Assembly (NCBI RefSeq): GCF_002904295.1
Contig: NZ_PPHG01000087.1
Span: 185,295-249,294, forward strand
Length of the DNA: 64,000 bases
DNA from: Amycolatopsis sp. CA-128772
GTDB lineage: Bacteria > Actinomycetota > Actinomycetes > Mycobacteriales > Pseudonocardiaceae
Direction of reading: 5' to 3'
Both the position numbers and the translations under genes were made by a program. This document shows positions 1 through 8,001 of this stretch, piece after piece. The notes beneath the pieces were generated by a model, which saw nothing but the letters and a program-made list of their open reading frames with translations, was not told the DNA's origin and made no database searches. Each line of letters starts with the position of its first letter. Positions within the stretch are counted from its first letter, which is position 1.

Positions 1-1086
1 CTGCAGGTCGGGGACGGCCCCGGCCTGCGAGGTCCGCAGGAACGCGACCGCCTCGAAGACCGAGTTCGCCAGGAACGTGGTGCCGGGCCGGAGCAGCTCG
101 CGGGCCAGCCCGCGGGCGAAGTACGGCGCCGTGCCCTTGTTCTTGCTGGTGGACACGTGGAACGTCAGGGCGTGGAACATGTGGTCGTGCATGTTGTCGC
201 CGACGGGCAGGTCGGCGACGACGTCGATGCCGTGTTCCCCGAGGTGCTCGGCGTGGCCGACGCCGGACAGCATGAGCAGCTGCGCGGAGCCGATGACGCC
301 GGCGGAGAGGATGACCTCCTTGCCGGCGCGGACGGTGCGCCTTCGGCCGCGGTCGAGGACTTCGACGCCGACGGCGCGGCCGTTCTCGATGAGCACCTTC
401 TCGGCCAGGACCCGGTCCTGGAGCTGCAGCGCCGGGGACGCGAGGTGGTGGAGGTAGCCGCGCGAGGCGCTGTAGCGCAGGCCGTCGGCGGCGTTCTGCT
501 GCATCCGGCTGACGCCCTCTTGGGACTCGGCGTTGTAGTCGTCGAGGATCTTGCAGCCGAGCGCGTCGGCGGTGGCGTCGACGAACTGCAGCGAGCCCTC
601 CTGGGGGTTCTTCGCGCGGGTGACCCGGATCGGGCCGCCGGCGCCGCGGAAGGCGTTCTCGCCGTCCTCGAAGTCCTCCATGCGCTTGTAGGCGGCGTTG
701 ACGCTGTCGGCGTCCCAGCCGGTGTTGCCCTCGGCGGCCCAGGAGTCGAAGTTGGCGCGGTTGCCGCGGACGTAGACCATGCCGTTGATGGAGCTGGAGC
801 CGCCGACGACCCGCCCGCGCGGCACGGGCATCCGCCGATCGAGAACGTGTTTCTGCGGCACGCCGTAGAAGCCCCAGTCGAGCGGCTTCTTCAGCTGCGG
901 GACGGCGTGCATCGGCCCGACGAGCCCGGGTTTCTTGACGAGCAGCTGCTCGTCGCTCTTCCCGGCTTCGAGGACGATCACGCTGGCCCCGGCCTGGGCC
1001 AGCCGCCCGGCGATCGCCGCCCCGGAGCTGCCCGACCCGACGACGACGTAGTCGGCCTCGTCGCTGCGCGCCGCCCTTTTCGCCAT
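1..1086 (-). CDS. GMC-family FAD oxidoreductase (choline dehydrogenase/alcohol oxidase type), C-terminus off window
   Basis: Reading leftwards from an ATG at 1086-1084, the frame stays open to the window edge (362 codons seen), so the C-terminal part is missing. The N-terminus has the FAD dinucleotide fold YVVVGSGSSGAAIAGRLAQAG followed by VLEAG, then the GMC signature around RGRVVGGSSSINGMVYVRG and the second signature region SAGVIGSAQLLMLSGVG. Family members oxidise alcohols, choline or sterols with FAD; the substrate cannot be read from this fragment. GGAG precedes the start. The promoter region holds a KstR-like inverted repeat (1111-1134), which hints at sterol-linked expression. The family call is firm; the substrate is inference. 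Confidence 0.93.
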   Translation of the reverse strand, partial: MAKRAARSDEADYVVVGSGSSGAAIAGRLAQAGASVIVLEAGKSDEQLLVKKPGLVGPMHAVPQLKKPLDWGFYGVPQKHVLDRRMPVPRGRVVGGSSSINGMVYVRGNRANFDSWAAEGNTGWDADSVNAAYKRMEDFEDGENAFRGAGGPIRVTRAKNPQEGSLQFVDATADALGCKILDDYNAESQEGVSRMQQNAADGLRYSASRGYLHHLASPALQLQDRVLAEKVLIENGRAVGVEVLDRGRRRTVRAGKEVILSAGVIGSAQLLMLSGVGHAEHLGEHGIDVVADLPVGDNMHDHMFHALTFHVSTSKNKGTAPYFARGLARELLRPGTTFLANSVFEAVAFLRTSQAGAVPDLQ

Positions 1087-1110
1087 ACTCGCTCCTCGGT
1101 ACGACCGGCC

Positions 1111-1134
1111 ACTAGAACTGCAACGTGTTCTAGT
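1111..1134. promoter_or_regulatory. KstR-like inverted repeat upstream of the GMC oxidoreductase
   Basis: ACTAGAAC (1111-1118) and GTTCTAGT (1127-1134) are perfect inverted arms around 8 bases. Within it, 1119-1132 fits the published KstR (TetR-family sterol-catabolism repressor) consensus TNNAACNNGTTNNA. It lies about 25 bp upstream of the GMC oxidoreductase start. The match is seen in sequence; the regulator is inferred. Confidence 0.6.
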
Positions 1135-1184
1135 TCAAGCCAACCGTATAGCGCCGACCCCGGCGAGCGCAACGGCCCGGGCCG

Positions 1185-1643
1185 TCAGCCCCAGGTCAGG
1201 ATGCGGTAGTGCAGGCCGGTCGAGGACTCCAGCCACTCCCCCACGGAGTCCGCCGGGCGGCCGACCTCGGGTGCGTGGGTGTCCCCTTCGAAGGCTTCCT
1301 GCAGCTCGGTGACGACGATCCGGTCCGCGAACGGCAGCGCCGCCCGGTACACCGCCGCGCCGCCGATCACCCACACGTCCCCCGGCACCGCGGCCAGCGC
1401 CGAAGGCAGGTCGGCGAACGTCTCGACGCCCTCCTGCGGCGCCGATGACAGCACCAGGTTCCGCCGGCCCGGAAGCGGCCGGAACCGCGGCGGCAGCGAC
1501 TCCCACGTCCGCCGGCCCATCAGCACCGCCGACCCCGAGGTCACCGCGCGGAAGTGCTTGAGGTCCTCCGGCAGGTGCCACGGCAGCACACCGTCGCGCC
1601 CGATGACGCCGTTCGCCGCCTGCGCCCAGACCAGGCCGATCAC
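1185..1643 (-). CDS. folA: dihydrofolate reductase
   Basis: This 152-residue protein reduces dihydrofolate to tetrahydrofolate with NADPH. DHFR landmarks in order are GLVWAQAANGVIGRDGVLPWHLPEDLKHF, then VLMGRRTWESLP, and later VWVIGGAAVYRAALPFADRIVVTEL. Length is typical for a bacterial DHFR. The start is a GTG at 1643 overlapping the thyA stop by four bases (GTGA), so the gene is translationally coupled to thyA, whose product generates the dihydrofolate. Longer reading frames upstream would run inside thyA and are not real. The downstream space to the GMC gene carries no clear terminator. Confidence 0.96.
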   Translation of the reverse strand: MIGLVWAQAANGVIGRDGVLPWHLPEDLKHFRAVTSGSAVLMGRRTWESLPPRFRPLPGRRNLVLSSAPQEGVETFADLPSALAAVPGDVWVIGGAAVYRAALPFADRIVVTELQEAFEGDTHAPEVGRPADSVGEWLESSTGLHYRILTWG

Positions 1644-2437
1644 ACCGCCACCGGCGCCTTGATGCCCGGATGCGGGTCGTAGCCTTCGAGCGAGAAGTGC
1701 TCGTAGGTGTAGTCGAAGAGGGTGTCGGCCGGCTTCAGCCCCAGCTCCGGGAACGGCCGCGCGTCGCGGGCCAGCTGCGTGCGGACCTGCTCGACGTGGT
1801 TGTCGTAGATGTGGCAGTCCCCGCCGGTCCAGACGAAATCGCCGACGCCGAGCCCGACCTGCGCCGCGATCATGTGCGTGAGCAGCGCGTAGCTGGCGAT
1901 GTTGAACGGCACGCCGAGGAACAGGTCCGCGCTGCGCTGGTACAGCTGGCAGGACAGCTCGCCGTCGGCGACGTAGAACTGGAAGAACGCGTGGCACGGC
2001 GGCAGCGCCATGCGCGGGATGTCGGCGACGTTCCACGCCGACACGATGATCCGCCGGGAGTCCGGGTTCTCACGCAGCGTGCGCAGGACCTCGGCGATCT
2101 GGTCGACGTGTCCGCCGTCCGGGGTCGGCCACGAGCGCCACTGCACGCCGTACACGGGACCCAGGTCGCCGTCGGCCGCCGCCCACTCGTCCCAGATCGT
2201 GACGCCGTGCTCCTGCAGCCACGAGACGTTCGCGTCGCCGCGCAGGAACCACAGCAGCTCGTAGGCGATCGAACGGAAGTGGACTTTCTTCGTGGTGATC
2301 AGGGGAAAACCCTCGGACAGGCGGTACCGCAGCTGGTGCCCGAAGATCGACCTCGTGCCGGTGCCGGTACGGTCGCCCTTGCGGGCGCCCGTGTCGAGGA
2401 CGTGGTGGAGGAGGTCTTCGTACTGCGTGTCCGGCAT
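1640..2437 (-). CDS. thyA: thymidylate synthase (ThyA type)
   Basis: This 265-residue protein methylates dUMP to dTMP using methylenetetrahydrofolate. Length matches the E. coli enzyme (264). The nucleophile is Cys148 in the context ALPPCHAFFQFYV. The N-terminal DRTGTGTRSIFG arginine loop (phosphate binding) and the SADLFLGVPFNIASYALLTHM segment are intact. It is the first gene of a thyA-folA operon, and folA overlaps its stop by four bases. It is transcribed divergently from furA, with about 100 bp between the two starts. Confidence 0.98.
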   Translation of the reverse strand: MPDTQYEDLLHHVLDTGARKGDRTGTGTRSIFGHQLRYRLSEGFPLITTKKVHFRSIAYELLWFLRGDANVSWLQEHGVTIWDEWAAADGDLGPVYGVQWRSWPTPDGGHVDQIAEVLRTLRENPDSRRIIVSAWNVADIPRMALPPCHAFFQFYVADGELSCQLYQRSADLFLGVPFNIASYALLTHMIAAQVGLGVGDFVWTGGDCHIYDNHVEQVRTQLARDARPFPELGLKPADTLFDYTYEHFSLEGYDPHPGIKAPVAV

Positions 2438-2508
2438 GCCCGGGACTCTAACCCGTGCCGCTGACTCAGCGTGAACCCCGGCTGGGCCACACGGATGGAC
2501 GCCAAAAC

Positions 2509-2537
2509 TTGACCCATTCCAGAAAAGATCCTAGGGT
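2509..2537 (+). promoter_or_regulatory. furA-katG promoter, probably giving a leaderless mRNA
   Basis: TTGACC (2509-2514), a 17-bp spacer and TAGGGT (2532-2537) form a good sigma-70-type promoter (TANNNT -10 of actinobacteria). Transcription would begin within a few bases of the furA GTG/ATG at 2543-2546, leaving no room for a ribosome-binding site, so the transcript is probably leaderless, as reported for mycobacterial furA. The spacer is AT-rich for this genome, as FurA binding regions are. Confidence 0.65.
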
Positions 2538-2545
2538 CGGTGGTG

Positions 2546-2998
2546 ATGTCAGACTTCGAAGCGCAGTTGCGGGCGGTCTCGCTGCGGGTCACGCGGCCCC
2601 GGCTGGCCGTGCTGGCCGCGCTGCGGGACCATCCCCACGTCGACACCGAAACGGTGATCGACCTGGTGCGCGCCGAGCAACCGACGGTGTCGCACCAGAC
2701 GATCTACGACGTGCTGCGGGCCCTCACCGACACCGGGCTCGTCCGGCGCATCCAGCCGGCCGGTGCGAACGCCCGCTACGAAGCCCGGGTGGGTGACAAC
2801 CACCACCACGTCGTGTGCCGTTCGTGCGGGGCGATAGCCGACGTCGACTGCGCCGTCGGCCACACCCCCTGTCTCACCGCTTCGGACGACCACGGTTTCG
2901 TGATCGACCAGGCGGAGGTCGTCTACTGGGGCACCTGCCCCGACTGCGCGGCCGACCGTCCCCGAAAAGATTCGCCGCTCCCGGAAGGAAGTAAATGA
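2546..2998 (+). CDS. furA: Fur-family peroxide-responsive repressor (FurA/CatR type)
   Basis: This 150-residue Fur-family metalloregulator has an N-terminal winged helix (RVTRPRLAVLAALRDHPHVDTETVIDLVR, then TVSHQTIYDVLRALTDTGLVRRI) and a C-terminal dimer/metal domain with HHHVVCRSCG and a second GTCPDCA cysteine pair (structural Zn). Its stop overlaps the katG ATG by four bases (ATGA), the arrangement of mycobacterial furA-katG and Streptomyces catR operons, where oxidation of the repressor by peroxide releases katG. GTGs at 2540 and 2543 are alternative starts; 2546 is chosen because the promoter -10 ends at 2537. The repressor role is inferred from family and context. Confidence 0.93.
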   Translation: MSDFEAQLRAVSLRVTRPRLAVLAALRDHPHVDTETVIDLVRAEQPTVSHQTIYDVLRALTDTGLVRRIQPAGANARYEARVGDNHHHVVCRSCGAIADVDCAVGHTPCLTASDDHGFVIDQAEVVYWGTCPDCAADRPRKDSPLPEGSK

Positions 2999-5268
2999 GC
3001 TCCACCCAGGACAACCCGTCCAGCGCGCAGGGCGTGGACAAGAAGGCGGCGGCCGGTTGCCCGGTCGCGCACGACTCGGTGACCTCGCACGGCAGCGAGA
3101 GCGAAAACCCGGCCATCGACTCGCCGGAGCCGAAGACGGGCGGACGTCCGCGCACGAACAAGGACTGGTGGCCCAACCAGCTCGACCTGTCGGTGCTGCA
3201 CGCGCACTCTCCCAAGGGCAACCCGCTGGGCGAAAAGTTCAGCTACGCCAAGGAATTCGCGAAGCTCGACGTCGACGCGCTCAAGCGCGACATCACCGAG
3301 GTGCTCACCACCTCGCAGGACTGGTGGCCCGCCGACTTCGGCCACTACGGCGGCCTGATGATCCGGATGAGCTGGCACGCCGCGGGCACCTACCGCATCC
3401 ACGACGGCCGCGGCGGCGCCGGGGACGGCAACCAGCGCTTCGCCCCGCTCAACAGCTGGCCCGACAACGCCAACCTCGACAAGGCGCGCCGCCTGCTGTG
3501 GCCGGTCAAGCAGAAGTACGGCCAGAAGATCTCCTGGGCCGACCTGCTCGTGCTCGCCGGCAACGTCGCCCTGGAGTCGATGGGCTTCAAGACCTTCGGC
3601 TTCGGGTTCGGCCGCGTCGACGTCTGGGAGCCCGAGGAGATCATCTGGGGCCCGGAGGACGACTGGCTGGGCGACGAGCGCTACGTCAGCGACTCGGAGA
3701 TGGCGCCCGAGGTCGGCGCGACCGAGATGGGCCTCATCTACGTCAACCCCGAAGGTCCCCGCGGCAGCGCGGACTTCGAGGCCGCGGCGCACTTCATCCG
3801 CGAGACCTTCGGCCGGATGGCGATGAACGACGAGGAGACCGTCGCCCTCATCGCCGGCGGCCACACCTTCGGCAAGACCCACGGCGCCGGCATCGCCGAC
3901 GACCACGTGGGCCCGGAGCCGGAGGGCGCGAACCTCGAGACGCAGGGCCTCGGCTGGCTGAGCACCCACGGCAGCGGCAAGGGCGCGGACACGATCACCA
4001 GTGGCCTCGAGGTGACGTGGACCGACAAGCCGACCGAGTGGAGCAACCGCTTCTTCGAGATCCTCTTCGGCTACGAGTGGGAGCTCACCACGAGCCCCGG
4101 CGGCGCCAAGCAGTACGTCGCCAAGGACGCCCCGGAGATCATCCCGGACCCGTTCGACCCGGACAAGAAGCACAAGCCGACGATGCTCACGACGGACCTG
4201 TCGCTGCGCTTCGACCCGGTCTACGGCCCGATCTCGCGCCGGTTCCTGGAGAACCCGGACGAGTTCGCGCTGGCCTTCGCCAAGGCCTGGTACAAGCTGC
4301 TGCACCGCGACATGGGCCCGGTCAGCCGCTTCCTCGGCCCGTGGGTCGCCGAGCCGCAGCTGTGGCAGGACCCGGTGCCGGCCGTCGAGGGCGACCTCGT
4401 CGGTGACGCCGACATCGCCGCCCTCAAGGCGAAGGTTCTCGACTCGGGGCTCAGCGTCGCGGAACTGGTTTCCACGGCGTGGGCGTCGGCCGCCAGCTTC
4501 CGCTCCACCGACAAGCGCGGTGGCGCGAACGGCGCCCGGATCCGGCTCGAGCCGCAGCGCAACTGGGAGGTCAACCAGCCCGAGCAGCTCGGCAAGGTCC
4601 TGGAGGTCCTCGAGGGCGTCCAGCGCGAGTTCAACGAGGCCGGCGGCGCGAAGATCTCGCTGGCCGACCTGATCGTGCTGGCCGGCTCGGCCGCCGTCGA
4701 GAAGGCGGCGCGCGACGCCGGCGTCGAGACGACCGTGCCGTTCCACCCGGGCCGCACCGACGCCTCGCAGGAGCAGACCGACGTCGACTCTTTCAAGGTG
4801 ATGGAGCCGCGCGCCGACGGGTTCCGCAACTACCTGCGTTCCGGCGAGAAGCTGCAGCCGGAGACGCTGCTCCTCGAGCGTGCCTACATGCTCGGCCTCT
4901 CCGCGCCGGAGATGACGGTTCTCGTCGGCGGCCTGCGCTCGCTCGGCACCAACCACGGCGGTGCCGCGCACGGCGTCCTCACCGACAAGCCGGGCGTGCT
5001 CACCAACGATTTCTTCGCCAACCTGCTCGCGCCGGGCACCAAGTGGAAGGCGTCGGAGTCGGCGGAGAACGTCTACGAGATCCGCGACGTCACGACCGAC
5101 GAGGTCAAGTGGACCGCCACCGCGGTCGACCTCGTCTTCGGGTCGAACTCGCAGCTGCGGGCGCTGGCCGAGGTCTACGCCAGCGACGACGCCCGCGAAA
5201 AGTTCGTCGCGGACTTCGTCGCCGCGTGGACGAAGGTCATGGAGCTCGACCGCTTCGACCTCGCCTGA
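2995..5268 (+). CDS. katG: catalase-peroxidase
   Basis: This 757-residue bifunctional heme enzyme destroys peroxide by catalase and peroxidase chemistry (M. tuberculosis KatG has 740). Distal residues Arg124, Trp127 and His128 lie in RMSWHAAGTYR, and the proximal heme ligand is His290 in IAGGHTFGKTHG. The Met-Tyr-Trp adduct residues are present in the MGLIYVNPEG and RMAMNDEET contexts. Both halves of the duplicated peroxidase fold are complete. The start overlaps furA by ATGA and is preceded by GGAAGGA. A strong hairpin terminator follows at 5282. Regulation by the upstream Fur protein is expected. Confidence 0.98.
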   Translation: MSSTQDNPSSAQGVDKKAAAGCPVAHDSVTSHGSESENPAIDSPEPKTGGRPRTNKDWWPNQLDLSVLHAHSPKGNPLGEKFSYAKEFAKLDVDALKRDITEVLTTSQDWWPADFGHYGGLMIRMSWHAAGTYRIHDGRGGAGDGNQRFAPLNSWPDNANLDKARRLLWPVKQKYGQKISWADLLVLAGNVALESMGFKTFGFGFGRVDVWEPEEIIWGPEDDWLGDERYVSDSEMAPEVGATEMGLIYVNPEGPRGSADFEAAAHFIRETFGRMAMNDEETVALIAGGHTFGKTHGAGIADDHVGPEPEGANLETQGLGWLSTHGSGKGADTITSGLEVTWTDKPTEWSNRFFEILFGYEWELTTSPGGAKQYVAKDAPEIIPDPFDPDKKHKPTMLTTDLSLRFDPVYGPISRRFLENPDEFALAFAKAWYKLLHRDMGPVSRFLGPWVAEPQLWQDPVPAVEGDLVGDADIAALKAKVLDSGLSVAELVSTAWASAASFRSTDKRGGANGARIRLEPQRNWEVNQPEQLGKVLEVLEGVQREFNEAGGAKISLADLIVLAGSAAVEKAARDAGVETTVPFHPGRTDASQEQTDVDSFKVMEPRADGFRNYLRSGEKLQPETLLLERAYMLGLSAPEMTVLVGGLRSLGTNHGGAAHGVLTDKPGVLTNDFFANLLAPGTKWKASESAENVYEIRDVTTDEVKWTATAVDLVFGSNSQLRALAEVYASDDAREKFVADFVAAWTKVMELDRFDLA

Positions 5269-5281
5269 GTCACCACCGCAG

Positions 5282-5312
5282 ACGGGCCCGGCCGATTTCC
5301 GGCCGGGCCCGT
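5282..5312 (+). terminator. katG terminator
   Basis: A perfect 13-bp GC-rich stem (5282-5294 with 5300-5312) with a five-base loop, followed by TTTCG, lies 13 bp after the katG stop. Confidence 0.85.
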
Positions 5313-5330
5313 TTCGCGTGTCCGGCGATC

Positions 5331-5359
5331 TTGACAAGGGGTGAAGGCCGACCTACCGT
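5331..5359 (+). promoter_or_regulatory. promoter of the alginate lyase gene
   Basis: TTGACA (5331-5336), a 17-bp spacer and TACCGT (5354-5359) match the actinobacterial housekeeping consensus TTGACA-N17-TANNNT. The predicted leader before the ATG at 5411 is about 45 nt. No CebR box is seen here. Confidence 0.65.
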
Positions 5360-5410
5360 GAGTTCCACGCCGCCGGGTTGTCCAGACCATTTACCGTGAA
5401 AGGACACCCG

Positions 5411-6178
5411 ATGACGCGTGTTCGTGCTTTGCTCGTCCTCTTGGCGGTCCCGGCCCTGGCCGCGGCGACCGCGTTCCCCGCACTGGCGGCGAACCCGGCC
5501 GTGGCTCCGGGCGGCAACTTCGACCTCTCCGTCTGGCAGCTGCAGGAACCGGTCGGCTCACCGGGCAGCCCGACGACCATCTCGTCGTCCCGGCTGCAGG
5601 GGGCCAACGGCTTCCAGGACAGCTACTTCTACACCGACACCCGCGACGGCGCGATGACCTTCTGGGCGCCGGAGAAGGGCGTCACCACGCCGAATTCGAA
5701 CTACGCGCGGTCGGAGCTGCGCGAGATGAACCGCGACGGCTCCGCCGCGAACTGGTCGCTGAGCGGGTCGCACAAGCTGAGCGCGACCCTGCGCGTGGTC
5801 TCGGTGACGTCGAACGTGTGCGTCGGCCAGGTGCACCTCGGCACCGGCGGCTCGTCGACGAAACCGCTGCTGGAGCTGTACTACCGGGCCGGCGGCGACA
5901 TCGTGCTGGGCACCGAGAACTCCCCCGACGGCGGGCAGACGGCGCACACCGTCGGGCACGTCTCGGTCGGCAAGACGTGGACGTACACGATCGGCATCTC
6001 CGGCGGGAACACCATCGACCTCACGGTCAACGGCAGCACCACGCACTACGGCATCCCGTCGTCGTTCAAGGCGTACAAGCAGTACTTCAAGGCGGGCTCG
6101 TACAACCAGTCCTCTTCGAGCAGCACGACGAAGGGCGCGCGGGTCGCGTTCTACGGCCTGAACGTCTCCCACGGCTGA
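5411..6178 (+). CDS. secreted polysaccharide lyase family 7 (alginate lyase)
   Basis: This 255-residue protein has a Sec signal peptide (MTRVRALLVLLAVPALAAAT..., probable cleavage after ALA at about residue 27) and a single PL7 jelly-roll domain. The three PL7 signatures are present: RSELR (100-104), QVH (140-142) and YFKAGSYNQ near the C-terminus, which supply the catalytic Arg, Gln, His and Tyr. PL7 enzymes cut alginate by beta-elimination; the QVH form of the motif, rather than QIH, is usually linked to polymannuronate preference. AAAGGA precedes the ATG at 5411. An in-frame upstream start at 5378 is rejected because it lacks a ribosome site and would bury the signal peptide. No carbohydrate-binding module is attached. 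Confidence 0.92.
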   Translation: MTRVRALLVLLAVPALAAATAFPALAANPAVAPGGNFDLSVWQLQEPVGSPGSPTTISSSRLQGANGFQDSYFYTDTRDGAMTFWAPEKGVTTPNSNYARSELREMNRDGSAANWSLSGSHKLSATLRVVSVTSNVCVGQVHLGTGGSSTKPLLELYYRAGGDIVLGTENSPDGGQTAHTVGHVSVGKTWTYTIGISGGNTIDLTVNGSTTHYGIPSSFKAYKQYFKAGSYNQSSSSSTTKGARVAFYGLNVSHG

Positions 6179-6181
6179 CGA

Positions 6182-6205
6182 GCGGCCCGGCCGCCACCGG
6201 GCCGC
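6182..6205. terminator. bidirectional terminator between convergent genes
   Basis: A 9-bp perfect stem (6182-6190 with 6197-6205) with a 6-base loop sits between the convergent stops of the alginate lyase (6178) and the luciferase-like oxidoreductase (6212). Confidence 0.65.
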
Positions 6206-6211
6206 CGTTCC

Positions 6212-7234
6212 TCAGCGCCAGCCCAGCTCCGGGGCCACGTGGGTGAGGATGCTCTCCAGCACGTGCGCGTTGTAGTCGACGCCGAGCTGGTTCGGGATGG
6301 TGAGCAGCAGGGTGTCCGCGGCCTGGATCGCCTCGTCCTCCTTGAGCTGCCGCACGAGCTCGTCGGGTTCCCCGGCGTAGGAGCGGCCGAAGATCGCGCG
6401 CGTGTTCTCGTCGATCATGCCGACCTGGTCGCGCGAGTGGCGGTCGCGGCCGAAGTAGGCGCGGTCCTGCTCGTTGGTCAGGGCGAAGATGCTGCGGCTC
6501 ACCGACACCCGCGGCTCCCGCTCGTGGCCGGCTTCGGTCCACGCCTCGCGATAGGCCTCGATCTGCTTGCGCTGCTGGACGTGCAGCGGCTCGCCCGTCT
6601 CGTCGTCCTTGAGCGTCGAGCTCTGCAGGTTCATGCCCAGCTTCGCCGCCCAGACGCTCGTCGCGTTCGAACCGGAGCCCCACCAGATGCGGTCGCGCAG
6701 GCCCTCGGAGTGCGGCTCGAGGCGCAGCAGGCCCGGCGGGTTGGCGAACATCGGCCGCGGGTTCGGCTGCGCGAAGCCGTCGCCTTCGAGGAGCTTGAGG
6801 AACACCTCGGTGTGCTGACGGGCCATGTCGGCGTCCGTCTCGCCCTCGCCGGGGGCGTACCCGAAGTACCGCCAGCCGTCGATCACCTGCTCGGGGGATC
6901 CCCGGCTGATGCCGAGCTGGAGCCGGCCGCCCGAGATCAGGTCGGCCGCGCCCGCGTCCTCGATCATGTACAGCGGGTTCTCGTAGCGCATGTCGATCAC
7001 GCCGGTGCCGATTTCGATCTTCGACGTACGGGCGCCGATCGCCGAAAGCAGCGGGAACGGGCCGGCCGCCTGGCGCGCGAAGTGGTGCACGCGGAAGTAG
7101 GCGCCGTCCACGCCGAGCTCCTCGGCGGCGACCGCCAGGTCGATCGACTGGTGCAGGAAGTCGGCGGCCGACCTCGTCCCGGAGTGCGCGCCCGGCGACC
7201 AGTGGCCGAACGACAGGAAGCCAATCTTCTTCAC
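6212..7234 (-). CDS. LLM-class (luciferase-like) flavin-dependent oxidoreductase
   Basis: This 340-residue protein belongs to the bacterial luciferase-like monooxygenase family, TIM-barrel enzymes that use reduced FMN or F420. Typical segments are MKKIGFLSFGHWSP at the N-terminus, LLSAIGARTSKIEIGTGVIDMRYENPLYMIEDAGAADLISGGRLQLGISRGSPEQVIDGW, and a C-terminal QLGVDYNAHVLESILTHVAPELGW. It is a monocistronic minus-strand gene facing a divergent membrane-protein gene, with a perfect palindrome between them. The substrate cannot be told from sequence. Confidence 0.92.
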   Translation of the reverse strand: MKKIGFLSFGHWSPGAHSGTRSAADFLHQSIDLAVAAEELGVDGAYFRVHHFARQAAGPFPLLSAIGARTSKIEIGTGVIDMRYENPLYMIEDAGAADLISGGRLQLGISRGSPEQVIDGWRYFGYAPGEGETDADMARQHTEVFLKLLEGDGFAQPNPRPMFANPPGLLRLEPHSEGLRDRIWWGSGSNATSVWAAKLGMNLQSSTLKDDETGEPLHVQQRKQIEAYREAWTEAGHEREPRVSVSRSIFALTNEQDRAYFGRDRHSRDQVGMIDENTRAIFGRSYAGEPDELVRQLKEDEAIQAADTLLLTIPNQLGVDYNAHVLESILTHVAPELGWR

Positions 7235-7255
7235 GTCCCCTCCAGCGTCCGGCGG

Positions 7256-7272
7256 CCGGGAATGATTCCCGG
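7256..7272. promoter_or_regulatory. 17-bp perfect palindrome in a divergent promoter region
   Basis: CCGGGAAT-G-ATTCCCGG is a perfect dyad 22 bp upstream of the luciferase-like oxidoreductase start and about 90 bp upstream of the divergent membrane-protein gene. It looks like an operator for a dimeric repressor; no regulator gene is adjacent. Confidence 0.45.
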
Positions 7273-7359
7273 GTGTGAGCTGGTCGTTCGCTCGTTCCGG
7301 TGAATCACTGCCCGGGCCCGGCCGGGCCGGGTACTCCGCCGGAAACGAGGAGGAGACGC

Positions 7360-7878
7360 ATGCCCGACAACGACCTCACGGGGTTCCTGATCATCGGACT
7401 GGTGTTCGTGGTGGCGGACGGCCAGGTCCTCTACCGCGGCGGCCGGCGGTACCTGAGCGGGCCGGACGGCGCGGAGGGCACCGGGTCGATGGCCTGGATG
7501 GTGGTGACCGTCTTCCACCTCGTCTCGTTCGGCGTGCTCGCGCTGCTCTCGGTCGTCGGCCCGCAGTGGTCGGGCTCGACGGCCGCGCTCGTCGGGCGGC
7601 TCGGCGTCTTCCTGCTGCTGATGGCCGTGGCCCACGTGCTGACGCTGGCCGTGCTCTCCCGCCGCCGGCAGGACCGGCTCGTCGAAGAGCACTTCCAGGA
7701 CCGGGAGAACGAGCCGCGGATGACCGAGACCTACGTCCGGCCGGCCACCGAGGTGATCGTCGAGCCGGCGTCGACCGACCCGGCGTGGCGGCCCGCCGTC
7801 ACCCCGGTCCCCGGCCAGGAGGGCCCGCACCCGCGGGTGGCGCCCGATCTCGGCAACCACGGCCCGTACCGCACCTGA
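7360..7878 (+). CDS. small three-helix membrane protein of unknown function
   Basis: This 172-residue protein starts at an ATG with a strong AGGAGGAG ribosome site. It has three hydrophobic stretches (FLIIGLVFVVADGQVLY, MVVTVFHLVSFGVLALLSVVG and LGVFLLLMAVAHVLTLAVLS), then a charged cytoplasmic or periplasmic tail of about 80 residues rich in Arg, Glu and Pro. An upstream in-frame start at 7300 has no ribosome site. I do not recognise a family. It lies 123 bp before a secreted peptidase gene and may be a separate unit. Confidence 0.75.
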   Translation: MPDNDLTGFLIIGLVFVVADGQVLYRGGRRYLSGPDGAEGTGSMAWMVVTVFHLVSFGVLALLSVVGPQWSGSTAALVGRLGVFLLLMAVAHVLTLAVLSRRRQDRLVEEHFQDRENEPRMTETYVRPATEVIVEPASTDPAWRPAVTPVPGQEGPHPRVAPDLGNHGPYRT

Positions 7879-8001
7879 CCTGCGCCGCCGCGTTCACCGG
7901 ATCGAGGGAATCCGGGCGGCGAGCCGCGACTTTTCGCTGCCGTGCCCCCACCGGGCGTGATTGGATTTCGCCCGGCCGGTGCGCGAGGAAGGAAAACTGC
8001 G

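Noticed and set aside
2923..5337. 804-codon open frame antisense to katG
   Set aside because: It mirrors katG codon for codon because of GC3 bias, is Arg/Val/Gly-rich without domains, and has no ribosome site.
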